Positions 1 to 5,687 of a stretch of 5,687 bases of DNA are shown one piece after another (position 1 is the stretch's first letter; each line of letters starts with the position of its first letter). The DNA is from Lentisphaerota bacterium. GTDB lineage: Bacteria > Verrucomicrobiota > Kiritimatiellia > UBA8416 > JAFGIZ01. Where the stretch lies: positions 1 to 5,687 of the forward strand of contig JAFGIZ010000090.1 in assembly GCA_016929365.1 (NCBI GenBank), given 5' to 3'. The notes beneath the pieces are model-generated. The model had not been told where the DNA came from and ran no database searches. It was given only the letters and a program-made list of their open reading frames with translations. A program made the position numbers and the translations under genes.

Positions 1-372
1 GACGTTGCGCGCGCGTTGCAACCGTCGGGGCGCGGGGAGCTGGAAATCACGGACGTGAACCGGACGTACCTGGAACGGGGCGAGCTGCACGTGAAACTGC
101 TGACGCGCGGCATGGCGTGGCTGGACACGGGAACGCCGCAGAGCCTGTTGGACGCGGGCGAGTTTGTCGCCGCGATCGAGAACCGCCAGGGGCTCAAGAT
201 CGGGTGCCCGGAGGAGGCGGCGTTCCGCATGGGCTATATCGACGCGGCGGGGCTGGCCGGGCTGGCGCAGGCGTTCAAGGGCAACGCGTACGGCCGGTAT
301 CTCAAGGCGATCGTCAAGGAAGCCGAGCACGCGCCGCGGGACATGATGATCCGGACGGACGGGTATTTGTAG
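1..372 (+). CDS. rmlA: Glucose-1-phosphate thymidylyltransferase RmlA, C-terminal part (5' end outside window)
   Basis: This is the last 123 codons of RmlA (RfbA), which condenses dTTP with glucose-1-phosphate to give dTDP-glucose in the cytoplasm, the entry to dTDP-L-rhamnose and related deoxysugars. The frame is open from base 1 and ends at TAG 370-372. A TTG at 16-18 is an internal leucine, not a start. Seen in the fragment: GELEITDVN (residues 12-20), which carries a conserved Asp of the sugar/metal site, then WLDTGT (40-45), and further on the segment RQGLKIGCPEE. These line up closely with my recollection of E. coli RmlA. The family is about 290 aa, so roughly the first 165-170 residues, including the nucleotide-binding N-terminus, lie upstream. 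The C-terminus runs about 15 residues past the usual end. rmlB, rmlC or rmlD may lie upstream (inference). Identification is firm; the true start is not visible. Confidence 0.95.
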   Translation, partial: DVARALQPSGRGELEITDVNRTYLERGELHVKLLTRGMAWLDTGTPQSLLDAGEFVAAIENRQGLKIGCPEEAAFRMGYIDAAGLAGLAQAFKGNAYGRYLKAIVKEAEHAPRDMMIRTDGYL

Positions 373-393
373 AGTAGCGGGGCGGCTGATGGG

Positions 394-400
394 AAAGGAG
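394..400 (+). promoter_or_regulatory. Ribosome binding site of the epimerase gene
   Basis: AAAGGAG lies 8 nt before the ATG at 409, a strong Shine-Dalgarno match that fixes the start. It sits in the 36-bp gap after rmlA. No convincing -35/-10 promoter or hairpin terminator is visible in that gap, so co-transcription with rmlA is likely. Confidence 0.75.
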
Positions 401-408
401 AATACGGA

Positions 409-1374
409 ATGAAGAAAGCGTTGGTATGCGGGGCGGGAGGGTTTATCGGGGGGCACCTGGTCAAGAAGCTCAAGCGCGAGGGGTACTGGGTGCGAGGGGT
501 GGACATCAAGGAGCACGAATTTGCGCCCAGCGCGGCGGATACGTTCGAAGTGCTCGATCTGCGCGAGGAGGAAAACTGCCGGCGCGCGCTGACCGTGGAC
601 GGCGGCCCGTTTGACGAGGTGTACCAGCTGGCCGCGGACATGGGCGGCATGGGTTTTATTCACTCCGCGGAGTGCGAGATCATGCACAACAGCGCGCTGA
701 TCAATATTCACATGGTGCATAACGCCTCGGCCATGCAGGTGCCGCGTTATTTCTTCTCGTCGTCGGTCTGCGTGTACCGCGACATGCAGCCGGGCGAGCC
801 GGAGATGACCGAAGCGGAGGCGATTCCGGCGCATCCCGACAACGAGTACGGATGGGAGAAGCTGTACGCCGAGCGCATGGCCCTGGCGTACGAGCGGAAC
901 CGGGGCATGCAGGTGCGGATCGCCCGTTTCCAGAACTGTTACGGACCGGAGGGCACGTGGACGGGCGGCCGCGAGAAGGCGCCGGCGGCGATGTGCCGCA
1001 AGGTGGCCGCCGCGCCGGAGGGGGGCACGGTCGAGGTCTGGGGCGACGGCACGGCGATCCGCTCGTACACCTACGTGGACGACATGGTGGACGGCATCTT
1101 CATGCTGATGCATTCGGACCTGCACGGCGCGGTAAACATCGGCTGTCCGCAGTACGTGAGCGTGAAGGAACTGGTGGACACGGTGGCCGAGGTGGCGGGC
1201 AAGACGGTAAAGGTCAAGTACGTGGAAGGACCCGTCGGGGTACAATCGCGCAACTTCAGCAACGAGCGGATTTACTCGATCGGCTGGAAGCCGCGCGTAT
1301 ACCTGGAGGACGGCATTGCCAGGACGTATCCCTGGGTGGCGGAGCAGGTGCAGCGGGCGCAGGCGGGGTCCTGA
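409..1374 (+). CDS. GDP-mannose 3,5-epimerase-like NAD-dependent epimerase
   Basis: A 321-aa extended short-chain dehydrogenase/reductase most like GDP-mannose 3,5-epimerase (GME), which converts GDP-D-mannose to GDP-L-galactose and GDP-L-gulose in the cytoplasm. An N-terminal Rossmann fold starts at once, with the GxxGxxG motif at residues 8-14 (GAGGFIG). GME signatures follow in order: LAADMGGMGFI (74-84), SSVCVY with Cys121, YGWEK with Tyr147 and Lys151, GTWTGGREKAPAA with Lys190 (182-194), WGDG (211-214), and GPVGVQSRN with Arg281. From memory, Cys121, Tyr147, Lys151, Lys190 and Arg281 correspond to Arabidopsis GME Cys145, Tyr174, Lys178, Lys217 and Arg306, so the acid/base pair and the YxxxK motif appear intact. 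The length is slightly shorter than plant GME (about 375 aa), which has an N-terminal extension. The start is set by a strong ribosome binding site. A related NDP-sugar epimerase or dehydratase with another substrate is possible, but the REKAPAA and MGGMGFI blocks favour GME. Confidence 0.85.
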   Translation: MKKALVCGAGGFIGGHLVKKLKREGYWVRGVDIKEHEFAPSAADTFEVLDLREEENCRRALTVDGGPFDEVYQLAADMGGMGFIHSAECEIMHNSALINIHMVHNASAMQVPRYFFSSSVCVYRDMQPGEPEMTEAEAIPAHPDNEYGWEKLYAERMALAYERNRGMQVRIARFQNCYGPEGTWTGGREKAPAAMCRKVAAAPEGGTVEVWGDGTAIRSYTYVDDMVDGIFMLMHSDLHGAVNIGCPQYVSVKELVDTVAEVAGKTVKVKYVEGPVGVQSRNFSNERIYSIGWKPRVYLEDGIARTYPWVAEQVQRAQAGS

Positions 1375-1391
1375 ACGGCCGGGCCGCGACG

Positions 1392-2792
1392 ATGGGCGCC
1401 ATCCTGACCCAGCTTGAGTTCCTGTTGCTCTGCCTCCCCGTGCTGCTCGGTCCGTGGCTGTTCGGGGCGGCGGAACCGTGGTGGTTCTGGCCGTTCGCGG
1501 TGTGCATCTTCGGGTCGAGCGCGCTGTTCGGCGTGCGCCTTTTGACGGGCGCGTCGCCGCGGCCGGCGGCGGTTGACGCGGGACCGCGGGGCATCCTTTT
1601 CTGGTGCCTGCCTTTCCTGGTCTATGCCTTTGTGCGTTTTCTGCAGGCGGACGTGTTCATGGATGCGGAGCGGAGTTTCCTGCTGTTCCTGACGCCGTTG
1701 CTGCTGGGGCTGCAGGTCCTGTACGGGTTGCCGGCGGCGCAGCGGCGCCGGCTGCACCGGCTGATCCTGGTCAACCTGGCGCTGATCGGGTTGTACGGGA
1801 TCGCGAATCATGTCACGGCCGGCAATGCCATGGTGCTCTGGGCGCCGGGTTTCGAGAAGTACCAGGTGGGCTATGCGCGGGCGACGGGCCCGTTTTTCTG
1901 TCCGGATCATTTTTCGGGGGCGATGGAGCTGGGTCTGGCCGTGGCGCTGGGGGTCTTGGTCAGCCGTGAGCGCAGGCGCGGCTGGCGGCTGGCGGCTGGC
2001 GGGCTGGCGGTGATTGCGCTGGCGGGGATCCTGTTGAGCAAGTCCCGGGGCGGGGGCTTGACGGCGGTTGTGCTGCTGGTCGCGGTCCTGGTCTGGGGAT
2101 TCGCGCAATGGCCGCGCGAGACGCGGTTGTGGTGGCGGGTCTGCGCGGGACTGGGCCTGATCCTGGTCGGCGCCGGCCTGTGGGCGGCTTCGCCGGGATA
2201 CGCGCAGCGTTTCAAGGATTACTTTACGGATCGGGCGGCGGGAAACTCGTTGCGGGAGCGGGTGGCGGGGGCGGCGGCGCGGGCGGGCCGCGGCAGCCGG
2301 GCGACGATGATTTCCGGCGCGCTGCGCGCGTGGCGGACGCGGCCGGTGTTCGGCATCGGGCCGGGCATGCATCAGAACCTGTGGCCGGATTTCGCGGCGA
2401 CCCCGGACGGCGACCGGGCGGCGGGTGTGTGGCCGAGCCGGATCAACGCGCATTTTCATTCCTACGAAGTGCACAGTGACTGGGTGCAATTGCTGGAGGA
2501 GTACGGGGCGGCCGGGCTGCTCCTGTTCCTGGCGCCGGCGGGCCTGGTCTTTACGCGCTTGCGCCGGGGCGTCCGGCGTGCCCGGGAGGACTGGGTGCGG
2601 GTGACGCGCCGGGGCGGTCGGGCGCCGGATTACGCCGTGGTGCTGGGCGCGCTGCTGGCCCTGGCGGCGATGGGATTCCATTCGCTCGGCGATTTCAACC
2701 TGCAGGTGCCGGGCATCACGTGGCTGCTGGGCGCCCTGCTGGGGCTGGGCCTGGCGGAGTATCCCGGCCCGGCCGGGAGCCGGGGTGTATGA
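1392..2792 (+). CDS. O-antigen ligase/polymerase (Wzy/WaaL superfamily) membrane protein
   Basis: A 466-aa inner-membrane protein with about 12 hydrophobic segments, roughly at residues 8-27, 30-50, 66-84, 93-112, 122-141, 174-190, 202-216, 222-238, 247-266, 371-390, 413-430 and 438-456, and a large hydrophilic loop at about 267-370 as in O-antigen ligase (Wzy_C, PF04932) proteins. Motifs typical of that family: RATGPFFCPDHFSG (163-176), SKSRGG (216-221), GIGPG (321-325), HSDWVQLLEEYG (361-372) and HSLGDFNLQVPG (430-441). Such proteins polymerise or transfer undecaprenyl-PP-linked glycans at the periplasmic face. The downstream flippase makes a Wzy-type polymerase role plausible, but sequence alone does not separate polymerase from ligase. 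The ATG at 1392 is 17 nt after the epimerase stop. The frame is open upstream to 852, but that part lies inside the epimerase gene and reads as Gly/Arg-rich shadow. No good Shine-Dalgarno precedes the ATG, so translational coupling is likely. Confidence 0.88.
   Translation: MGAILTQLEFLLLCLPVLLGPWLFGAAEPWWFWPFAVCIFGSSALFGVRLLTGASPRPAAVDAGPRGILFWCLPFLVYAFVRFLQADVFMDAERSFLLFLTPLLLGLQVLYGLPAAQRRRLHRLILVNLALIGLYGIANHVTAGNAMVLWAPGFEKYQVGYARATGPFFCPDHFSGAMELGLAVALGVLVSRERRRGWRLAAGGLAVIALAGILLSKSRGGGLTAVVLLVAVLVWGFAQWPRETRLWWRVCAGLGLILVGAGLWAASPGYAQRFKDYFTDRAAGNSLRERVAGAAARAGRGSRATMISGALRAWRTRPVFGIGPGMHQNLWPDFAATPDGDRAAGVWPSRINAHFHSYEVHSDWVQLLEEYGAAGLLLFLAPAGLVFTRLRRGVRRAREDWVRVTRRGGRAPDYAVVLGALLALAAMGFHSLGDFNLQVPGITWLLGALLGLGLAEYPGPAGSRGV
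1981..2009 (+). repeat. Short tandem heptamer GCTGGCG within the polymerase gene
   Basis: Three perfect contiguous copies of GCTGGCG (1981-1987, 1988-1994, 1995-2001) are followed after one extra G by a fourth copy (2003-2009). The run encodes part of a loop/TM boundary (about residues 197-206) in the Wzy/WaaL-like protein. Seven is not a multiple of three, so gain or loss of one unit would shift the frame. The copy number is low and the local sequence is GC-rich and Ala/Gly/Leu-biased, so chance is a fair explanation. Confidence 0.6.
2775..2779 (+). promoter_or_regulatory. Ribosome binding site of the phosphoesterase gene, inside the upstream gene
   Basis: GGGAG lies 9 nt before the ATG at 2789 and within the last codons of the O-antigen ligase-like gene. 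With the ATGA stop/start overlap this supports the 2789 start over an earlier in-frame ATG at 2720, whose extra 23 residues are a Gly/Pro/Arg-rich shadow of the upstream gene. Confidence 0.6.
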
Positions 2793-3442
2793 AGGCGATT
2801 TTCATCAGCGACGTGCACCTGGGTTCGCCGTATTGCCGGGCGGATGATTTCCTGCGTTTCCTGGACGCGTTACCGGAGGGCGAGACGCTGGTTTTGAACG
2901 GGGACGGCCGGGATTACGGGATCAAGACCCTGCCGCCGCGGCACCGGGAGGCGCTGGACCGGCTGGTGGCGGAATCGCGGCGCCGGCGCGTCGTCTGGGT
3001 GCGGGGCAATCACGACGAACGGTATCAGCCGCCGGATCCGGGCGGCATCGAATTTCGCGACGCGTTCACGATCGGCGGCTGGTTATACGCCGCGCACGGT
3101 CACGCATTCGACACCTTGCGCCCGTACAACCGGCCGTTTATCATAGCGTTTAAATTGCTGCACACGATACGGGTACGGCTCGGCGCGCCGCCGGTGCACG
3201 TGGCGTTTTACGCCAAGAAGTTTGCCGTGCTGTACCGCATCCTGCGCCGCACGGTGAACATGAACGCGATGGAATACGCGAAGGAAAACGGGTATACGAC
3301 GGTCGTGTGCGGCCACACGCATCATATCGAGGACGAGACGATCGACGGGATCCGCGTCTTGAATACCGGGTCCTGGACGGAGGCGCCGGTCTGGTGCGTT
3401 CGGGTGAACGACGCAGACGTAACGCTGGAACAGGTGAGATAG
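2789..3442 (+). CDS. Calcineurin-like metallophosphoesterase, distantly LpxH-like
   Basis: A 217-aa cytosolic or membrane-peripheral two-metal phosphoesterase with no signal peptide. The full set of metal-site motifs is present in order: SDVHLGS (Asp8, His10), GDGRD (38-42, Asp39), GNHDE (73-77, Asn74, His75), HGH (103-105) and GHTHH (175-179, His176, His178), then NTGSW (192-196). The spacing, size and last motif resemble the COG2908 group that includes UDP-2,3-diacylglucosamine hydrolase LpxH (about 240 aa). However, E. coli LpxH has GNRD and HGD where this protein has GNHD and HGH, so an LpxH function should not be assumed. The basic stretch around 122-155 could bind a membrane or an anionic substrate (inference). 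The start overlaps the previous stop (ATGA), so the gene is probably translationally coupled to the Wzy/WaaL-like protein. Possible substrates are a nucleotide-sugar pyrophosphate, a lipid-linked phosphate or a sugar phosphate; none can be chosen from sequence. Confidence 0.88.
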   Translation: MKAIFISDVHLGSPYCRADDFLRFLDALPEGETLVLNGDGRDYGIKTLPPRHREALDRLVAESRRRRVVWVRGNHDERYQPPDPGGIEFRDAFTIGGWLYAAHGHAFDTLRPYNRPFIIAFKLLHTIRVRLGAPPVHVAFYAKKFAVLYRILRRTVNMNAMEYAKENGYTTVVCGHTHHIEDETIDGIRVLNTGSWTEAPVWCVRVNDADVTLEQVR

Positions 3443-3449
3443 GAGAAGG
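3441..3449 (+). promoter_or_regulatory. Ribosome binding site of the nucleotide-sugar dehydrogenase gene
   Basis: AGGAGAAGG starts inside the stop codon of the phosphoesterase gene and ends 6 nt before the ATG at 3456. It is a strong purine-rich Shine-Dalgarno and confirms the start that gives the protein its N-terminal extension. Confidence 0.75.
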
Positions 3450-3455
3450 CATACA

Positions 3456-5093
3456 ATGAGCCAGGCATATTCGATCAGCCCCGAGGGCGAGCAGTTTCCG
3501 ATTCCGAGCGAGCAGGATTACGCCGCGGAATACAAGCGGTTGAAAGCGGAGGTCGAGGCGCAGCGCGAACAGGGGCGCGAGATCGTGGTGGTGGTCGGCG
3601 TCGGCTTCGTGGGCGCGGTGATGGCCGCGGTGGTGGCGGACAGCGAAGACAAGGAAGGCCGTTCGACGAAATTCGTGATCGGCATGCAGCGTCCGAGCGC
3701 GCGCAGCTACTGGAAGATTCCGTTGTTGAACCGCGGGCTGGCGCCGGTGAAGTCGGAAGATCCCGAGGTGGACCGCATGATCGCGCGTTGCGTCAAGGAG
3801 AAGAAGACGCTGATGGCGACATTCACGTACGACGCACTCAAGTTCGCGGACGCGGTGGTCGTGGACGTGCAGTGCGACTACCGCAAGGCCGCGCTCGGCG
3901 ACTGCCGCACGGGTGCGGCGGACATGGAGGCTTTGGAAGCCTCGCTGGGGGTTATTGCCGAGCACATACCGCCGCAGGCGCTGGTCCTGATCGAGACCAC
4001 GGTGGCGCCGGGGACGACGGAGCAGGTGGCCTACCCGATCATGAAGAAGGTTTTCGAGAAGCGCGGCATCGAGAGCGATCCGTTGCTGGCGCACAGTTAC
4101 GAGCGGGTCATGCCGGGCCGCAATTACGTCGCCTCGATCCGCGATTTCTGGAGGGTCTGCAGCGGGATCAACGCGGAGGCCACGCAGCGGGTGGAGCGGT
4201 TTCTGAAGGACGTCCTGAACACGGACGAGTATCCGCTCACGGTCATGGACCGGCCGATCGAGTCCGAGACGGCGAAGATCGTGGAGAACAGCTACCGGGC
4301 GACGATCCTGGCCTTCATGGACGAGTGGTCGCAGTTCGCCGAGCGGAACGGCGTGGATTTGAAGAAGGTTATCGAGGCGGTGAAGGTGCGGCCGACGCAT
4401 TCGAACATGATTTTCCCGGGCCCGGGCATCGGCGGGTATTGTCTGCCGAAGGACGGCGGGCTGGGCATGTGGGGTTACCAGCACATTTACGGCTGGGAGG
4501 ACGACATCTTCAAGATCACGCCCCTGGCGATCGACATTAACGACACGCGCGCGTTGCACGTGGCGCAGCTCGTGCGGGACGCGTTGCGGAACCTGGGCCG
4601 TCCGATCGCGGCGGCCGACGTGCTGCTTCTGGGCGCGGCGTACCGGGAGGACGTGGGCGACACGCGTTACAGCGGTTCGGAGCTGGTCGTGCGGAAGCTG
4701 ACGGAGATGGGCGCGGACATGCGGGTGCACGATCCCTACGTCGAACATTGGTGGGAGTTCGAGGCGCAGGACACGTATCCGAGCCCGGGCCAGAGCTGGG
4801 CGCGGTTTTTCGACCGGCAGGAGTCGCTCAAGGAGCTGCGGATTGCCGGCGACATGTGGGAGGCCATGCGGGGCGTCGCGGCGATCATTTTCGGCGTGCG
4901 GCACGCGCCGTACCTGGAGCTCGATCCCGACCGGGTGGTCGAAGCGGTGGGCAAGCCCTGCGCGGTGATCGACTGTTTCTGCATCCTCGACGACGCGCGG
5001 ATCAAGCGCTACTTCGAGCTCGGCTGCGAGGTCAAGGGCATGGGCCGCGGCCACATCCAGCGCATCAAGGAGGCGGTGCGGCAGGGACGGTAA
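3456..5093 (+). CDS. Long UDP-glucose/GDP-mannose dehydrogenase family protein
   Basis: A 545-aa nucleotide-sugar dehydrogenase, a family that oxidises the C6 hydroxyl of an NDP-hexose to a uronate in two NAD-dependent steps in the cytoplasm. Residues 1-40 are a charged extension. The Rossmann motif GVGFVG is at 48-53, ETTVAPGTTE at 180-189, and the central-domain ESETAKIVENSYR at 269-281 with Lys274 and Asn278. The catalytic loop GPGIGGYCLPKD is at 322-333, with nucleophile Cys329 and Asp333. The C-terminal UDP-binding domain starts near 385, with LGAAYRED (392-399) and DTRYSGS (402-408, Arg404). Typical members are about 390-450 aa; the extra length is the N-terminus plus a longer stretch at about 425-470. 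Oddities: no acidic residue follows the second Rossmann strand (VIGMQRP, 74-80), and the usual Lys of the GxAYK motif is Arg397. The likely product is a UDP- or GDP-hexuronate; the sugar cannot be named. The catalytic residues look intact, so activity is expected. Confidence 0.9.
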   Translation: MSQAYSISPEGEQFPIPSEQDYAAEYKRLKAEVEAQREQGREIVVVVGVGFVGAVMAAVVADSEDKEGRSTKFVIGMQRPSARSYWKIPLLNRGLAPVKSEDPEVDRMIARCVKEKKTLMATFTYDALKFADAVVVDVQCDYRKAALGDCRTGAADMEALEASLGVIAEHIPPQALVLIETTVAPGTTEQVAYPIMKKVFEKRGIESDPLLAHSYERVMPGRNYVASIRDFWRVCSGINAEATQRVERFLKDVLNTDEYPLTVMDRPIESETAKIVENSYRATILAFMDEWSQFAERNGVDLKKVIEAVKVRPTHSNMIFPGPGIGGYCLPKDGGLGMWGYQHIYGWEDDIFKITPLAIDINDTRALHVAQLVRDALRNLGRPIAAADVLLLGAAYREDVGDTRYSGSELVVRKLTEMGADMRVHDPYVEHWWEFEAQDTYPSPGQSWARFFDRQESLKELRIAGDMWEAMRGVAAIIFGVRHAPYLELDPDRVVEAVGKPCAVIDCFCILDDARIKRYFELGCEVKGMGRGHIQRIKEAVRQGR

Positions 5094-5097
5094 GGGC

Positions 5098-5687
5098 ATG
5101 AACATGCGGTTCGGGTCAGGGGCGGGAAGCGTGGGCGAATTCGTCCGGGGTTCCGTCGTGCGCCTGTTTTTCAGGGGTGTGGGGACCGGTTTGTCCCTGG
5201 CGTTTTACCTGCTGGTATCCCGGGGCTGCGGGGCTGCGGCGGCCGGCGTTTATGCCCTGACCATGACGGTGCTGAACATCGGCGTATTGCTGACGATGGC
5301 CGGCACGCAGGAGTCCGCGGTACGCTTTATTGCCGAAGCCGCGTCGCTGGGTTCCCGCGGCGCGGTGCGCGGAACGTACCGGCGGCTTTTGAAGATGAAC
5401 CTGGCGGCGGCGTTTCTGCTGGCGGCTCTGCTGGCGTGCGGCGCGCGCCTGATCGCCGGATACGTCTTCCGGGAACCGGGGATGGATGCGGCTCTCCGGG
5501 TGGCGGCCGGGGTGCTTCCGTTTCAGTGTGTGATGACGCTGAACGGGCAGGCCTTGCGGGGACTGAAACGGATTGCGCATTTTACCCTTGTGCGCAACGT
5601 GTTGCCCCCGGCGCTCGGCGCGGCCATACTGGGCGTGCTGCTGGCGGTCCGGGGCGCCTCCCTGAAGCTCCCCGTGTATGCGTATGC
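5098..5687 (+). CDS. Wzx-like polysaccharide flippase, N-terminal part (3' end outside window)
   Basis: An open frame of 196 complete codons runs off the window end. The translation is hydrophobic, with predicted membrane segments near residues 20-41, 48-69, 100-121, 131-150 and 167-185, as in the MOP/MATE-type lipid-linked oligosaccharide flippases (polysaccharide biosynthesis protein families). Characteristic family features are AGVYALTMTVLNIGVLLT (49-66), AVRFIAE (74-80) with a following basic loop, and ALRGLKR (152-158). Full-length members are about 400-500 aa with 12-14 helices, so somewhat under half is visible. The gene begins 4 bp after the dehydrogenase stop. The start could be ATG 5098 (AGGGA at 5083-5087, 10-nt spacing) or ATG 5104 (AAGGG at 5092-5096, 7-nt spacing); the choice alters only two residues. 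Its expected role is moving undecaprenyl-PP-linked repeat units to the periplasm, where the Wzy/WaaL-like protein acts. Confidence 0.85.
   Translation, partial: MNMRFGSGAGSVGEFVRGSVVRLFFRGVGTGLSLAFYLLVSRGCGAAAAGVYALTMTVLNIGVLLTMAGTQESAVRFIAEAASLGSRGAVRGTYRRLLKMNLAAAFLLAALLACGARLIAGYVFREPGMDAALRVAAGVLPFQCVMTLNGQALRGLKRIAHFTLVRNVLPPALGAAILGVLLAVRGASLKLPVYAY

Noticed and set aside
373..408. Possible promoter or terminator between rmlA and the epimerase gene
   Set aside because: The 36-bp gap holds a Shine-Dalgarno but no convincing -35/-10 pair, hairpin or T-run.
852..1391. Upstream in-frame extension of the polymerase gene overlapping the epimerase gene
   Set aside because: The 180 extra residues are Gly/Arg/Ala-rich low-complexity shadow of the epimerase frame. 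The ATG at 1392 leads straight into the first membrane segment.
2230..2310. Extremely GC-rich stretch that could form hairpins
   Set aside because: It encodes an Ala/Gly/Arg-rich part of the periplasmic loop in frame, with no clear symmetrical stem seen by eye. Composition alone explains it.
1272..2681. Open frame of 469 codons on the minus strand opposite the polymerase gene
   Set aside because: It is dominated by Arg, Gln, Pro and His, without hydrophobic core or motifs. It is the antisense shadow of a well-supported membrane-protein gene.
3788..4540. Second + strand open frame of 250 codons inside the dehydrogenase gene
   Set aside because: The Gly/Ala/Arg-rich translation has no domain and lies wholly within a gene with clear family motifs.
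3150..5105. Open frame of 651 codons on the minus strand opposite the dehydrogenase and phosphoesterase genes
   Set aside because: The translation is His/Arg/Leu/Ala-rich with no recognisable domain. It mirrors strongly supported genes on the + strand, as expected for high-GC DNA with GC-rich third positions.
5116..5580. Minus-strand open frame of 154 codons opposite the flippase gene
   Set aside because: The Gln/Arg/Pro/His-rich translation has no family signature, while the + strand frame shows flippase motifs.

Overview
This 5.7-kb window is part of a surface-polysaccharide (O-antigen, capsule or exopolysaccharide) biosynthesis operon. All six genes are on the + strand and tightly packed: the gaps are 36, 17, -4, 13 and 4 bp. 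No terminator or internal promoter is visible. The DNA is very GC-rich (about two thirds G+C by eye), with GC-rich third codon positions and clear AGGAG-type ribosome binding sites before several genes. A Wzx/Wzy-type gene set suggests a Gram-negative-type bacterium. The phylum cannot be fixed from the sequence. GC-rich Planctomycetota/Verrucomicrobiota/Kiritimatiellota or a deltaproteobacterial lineage are guesses only.

Layout: (1) 1-372 is the 3' end of rmlA, glucose-1-phosphate thymidylyltransferase, the first step of dTDP-sugar (typically dTDP-L-rhamnose) synthesis. (2) 409-1374 is a short-chain dehydrogenase/epimerase closely resembling GDP-mannose 3,5-epimerase, the enzyme best known from plant ascorbate and L-galactose metabolism. 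(3) 1392-2792 is a roughly 12-TM O-antigen ligase/polymerase (Wzy/WaaL superfamily) protein. (4) 2789-3442 is a calcineurin-like metallophosphoesterase, distantly LpxH-like, overlapping the previous gene by ATGA. (5) 3456-5093 is an unusually long (545 aa) UDP-glucose/GDP-mannose dehydrogenase family protein that should make a nucleotide-activated uronic acid. (6) 5098 to the window end is the N-terminal part of a Wzx-like flippase.

Together, the three sugar-nucleotide genes suggest a repeat unit with a dTDP-derived deoxysugar, possibly a GDP-L-galactose/L-gulose-derived sugar, and a uronic acid. The flippase would move lipid-linked units across the inner membrane, and the Wzy/WaaL-like protein would polymerise or ligate them on the periplasmic face. 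The metallophosphoesterase has no assigned role here. No glycosyltransferase or initiating phosphoglycosyltransferase lies in the window, so the locus must extend beyond it.

The most notable points are the plant-type GDP-mannose 3,5-epimerase homologue with its catalytic residues intact, the atypical nucleotide-sugar dehydrogenase (N-terminal extension, altered cofactor-binding and substrate-loop residues), and the embedded phosphoesterase lacking LpxH hallmark residues. No CRISPR, tRNA, rRNA, insertion sequence or integration site was seen.
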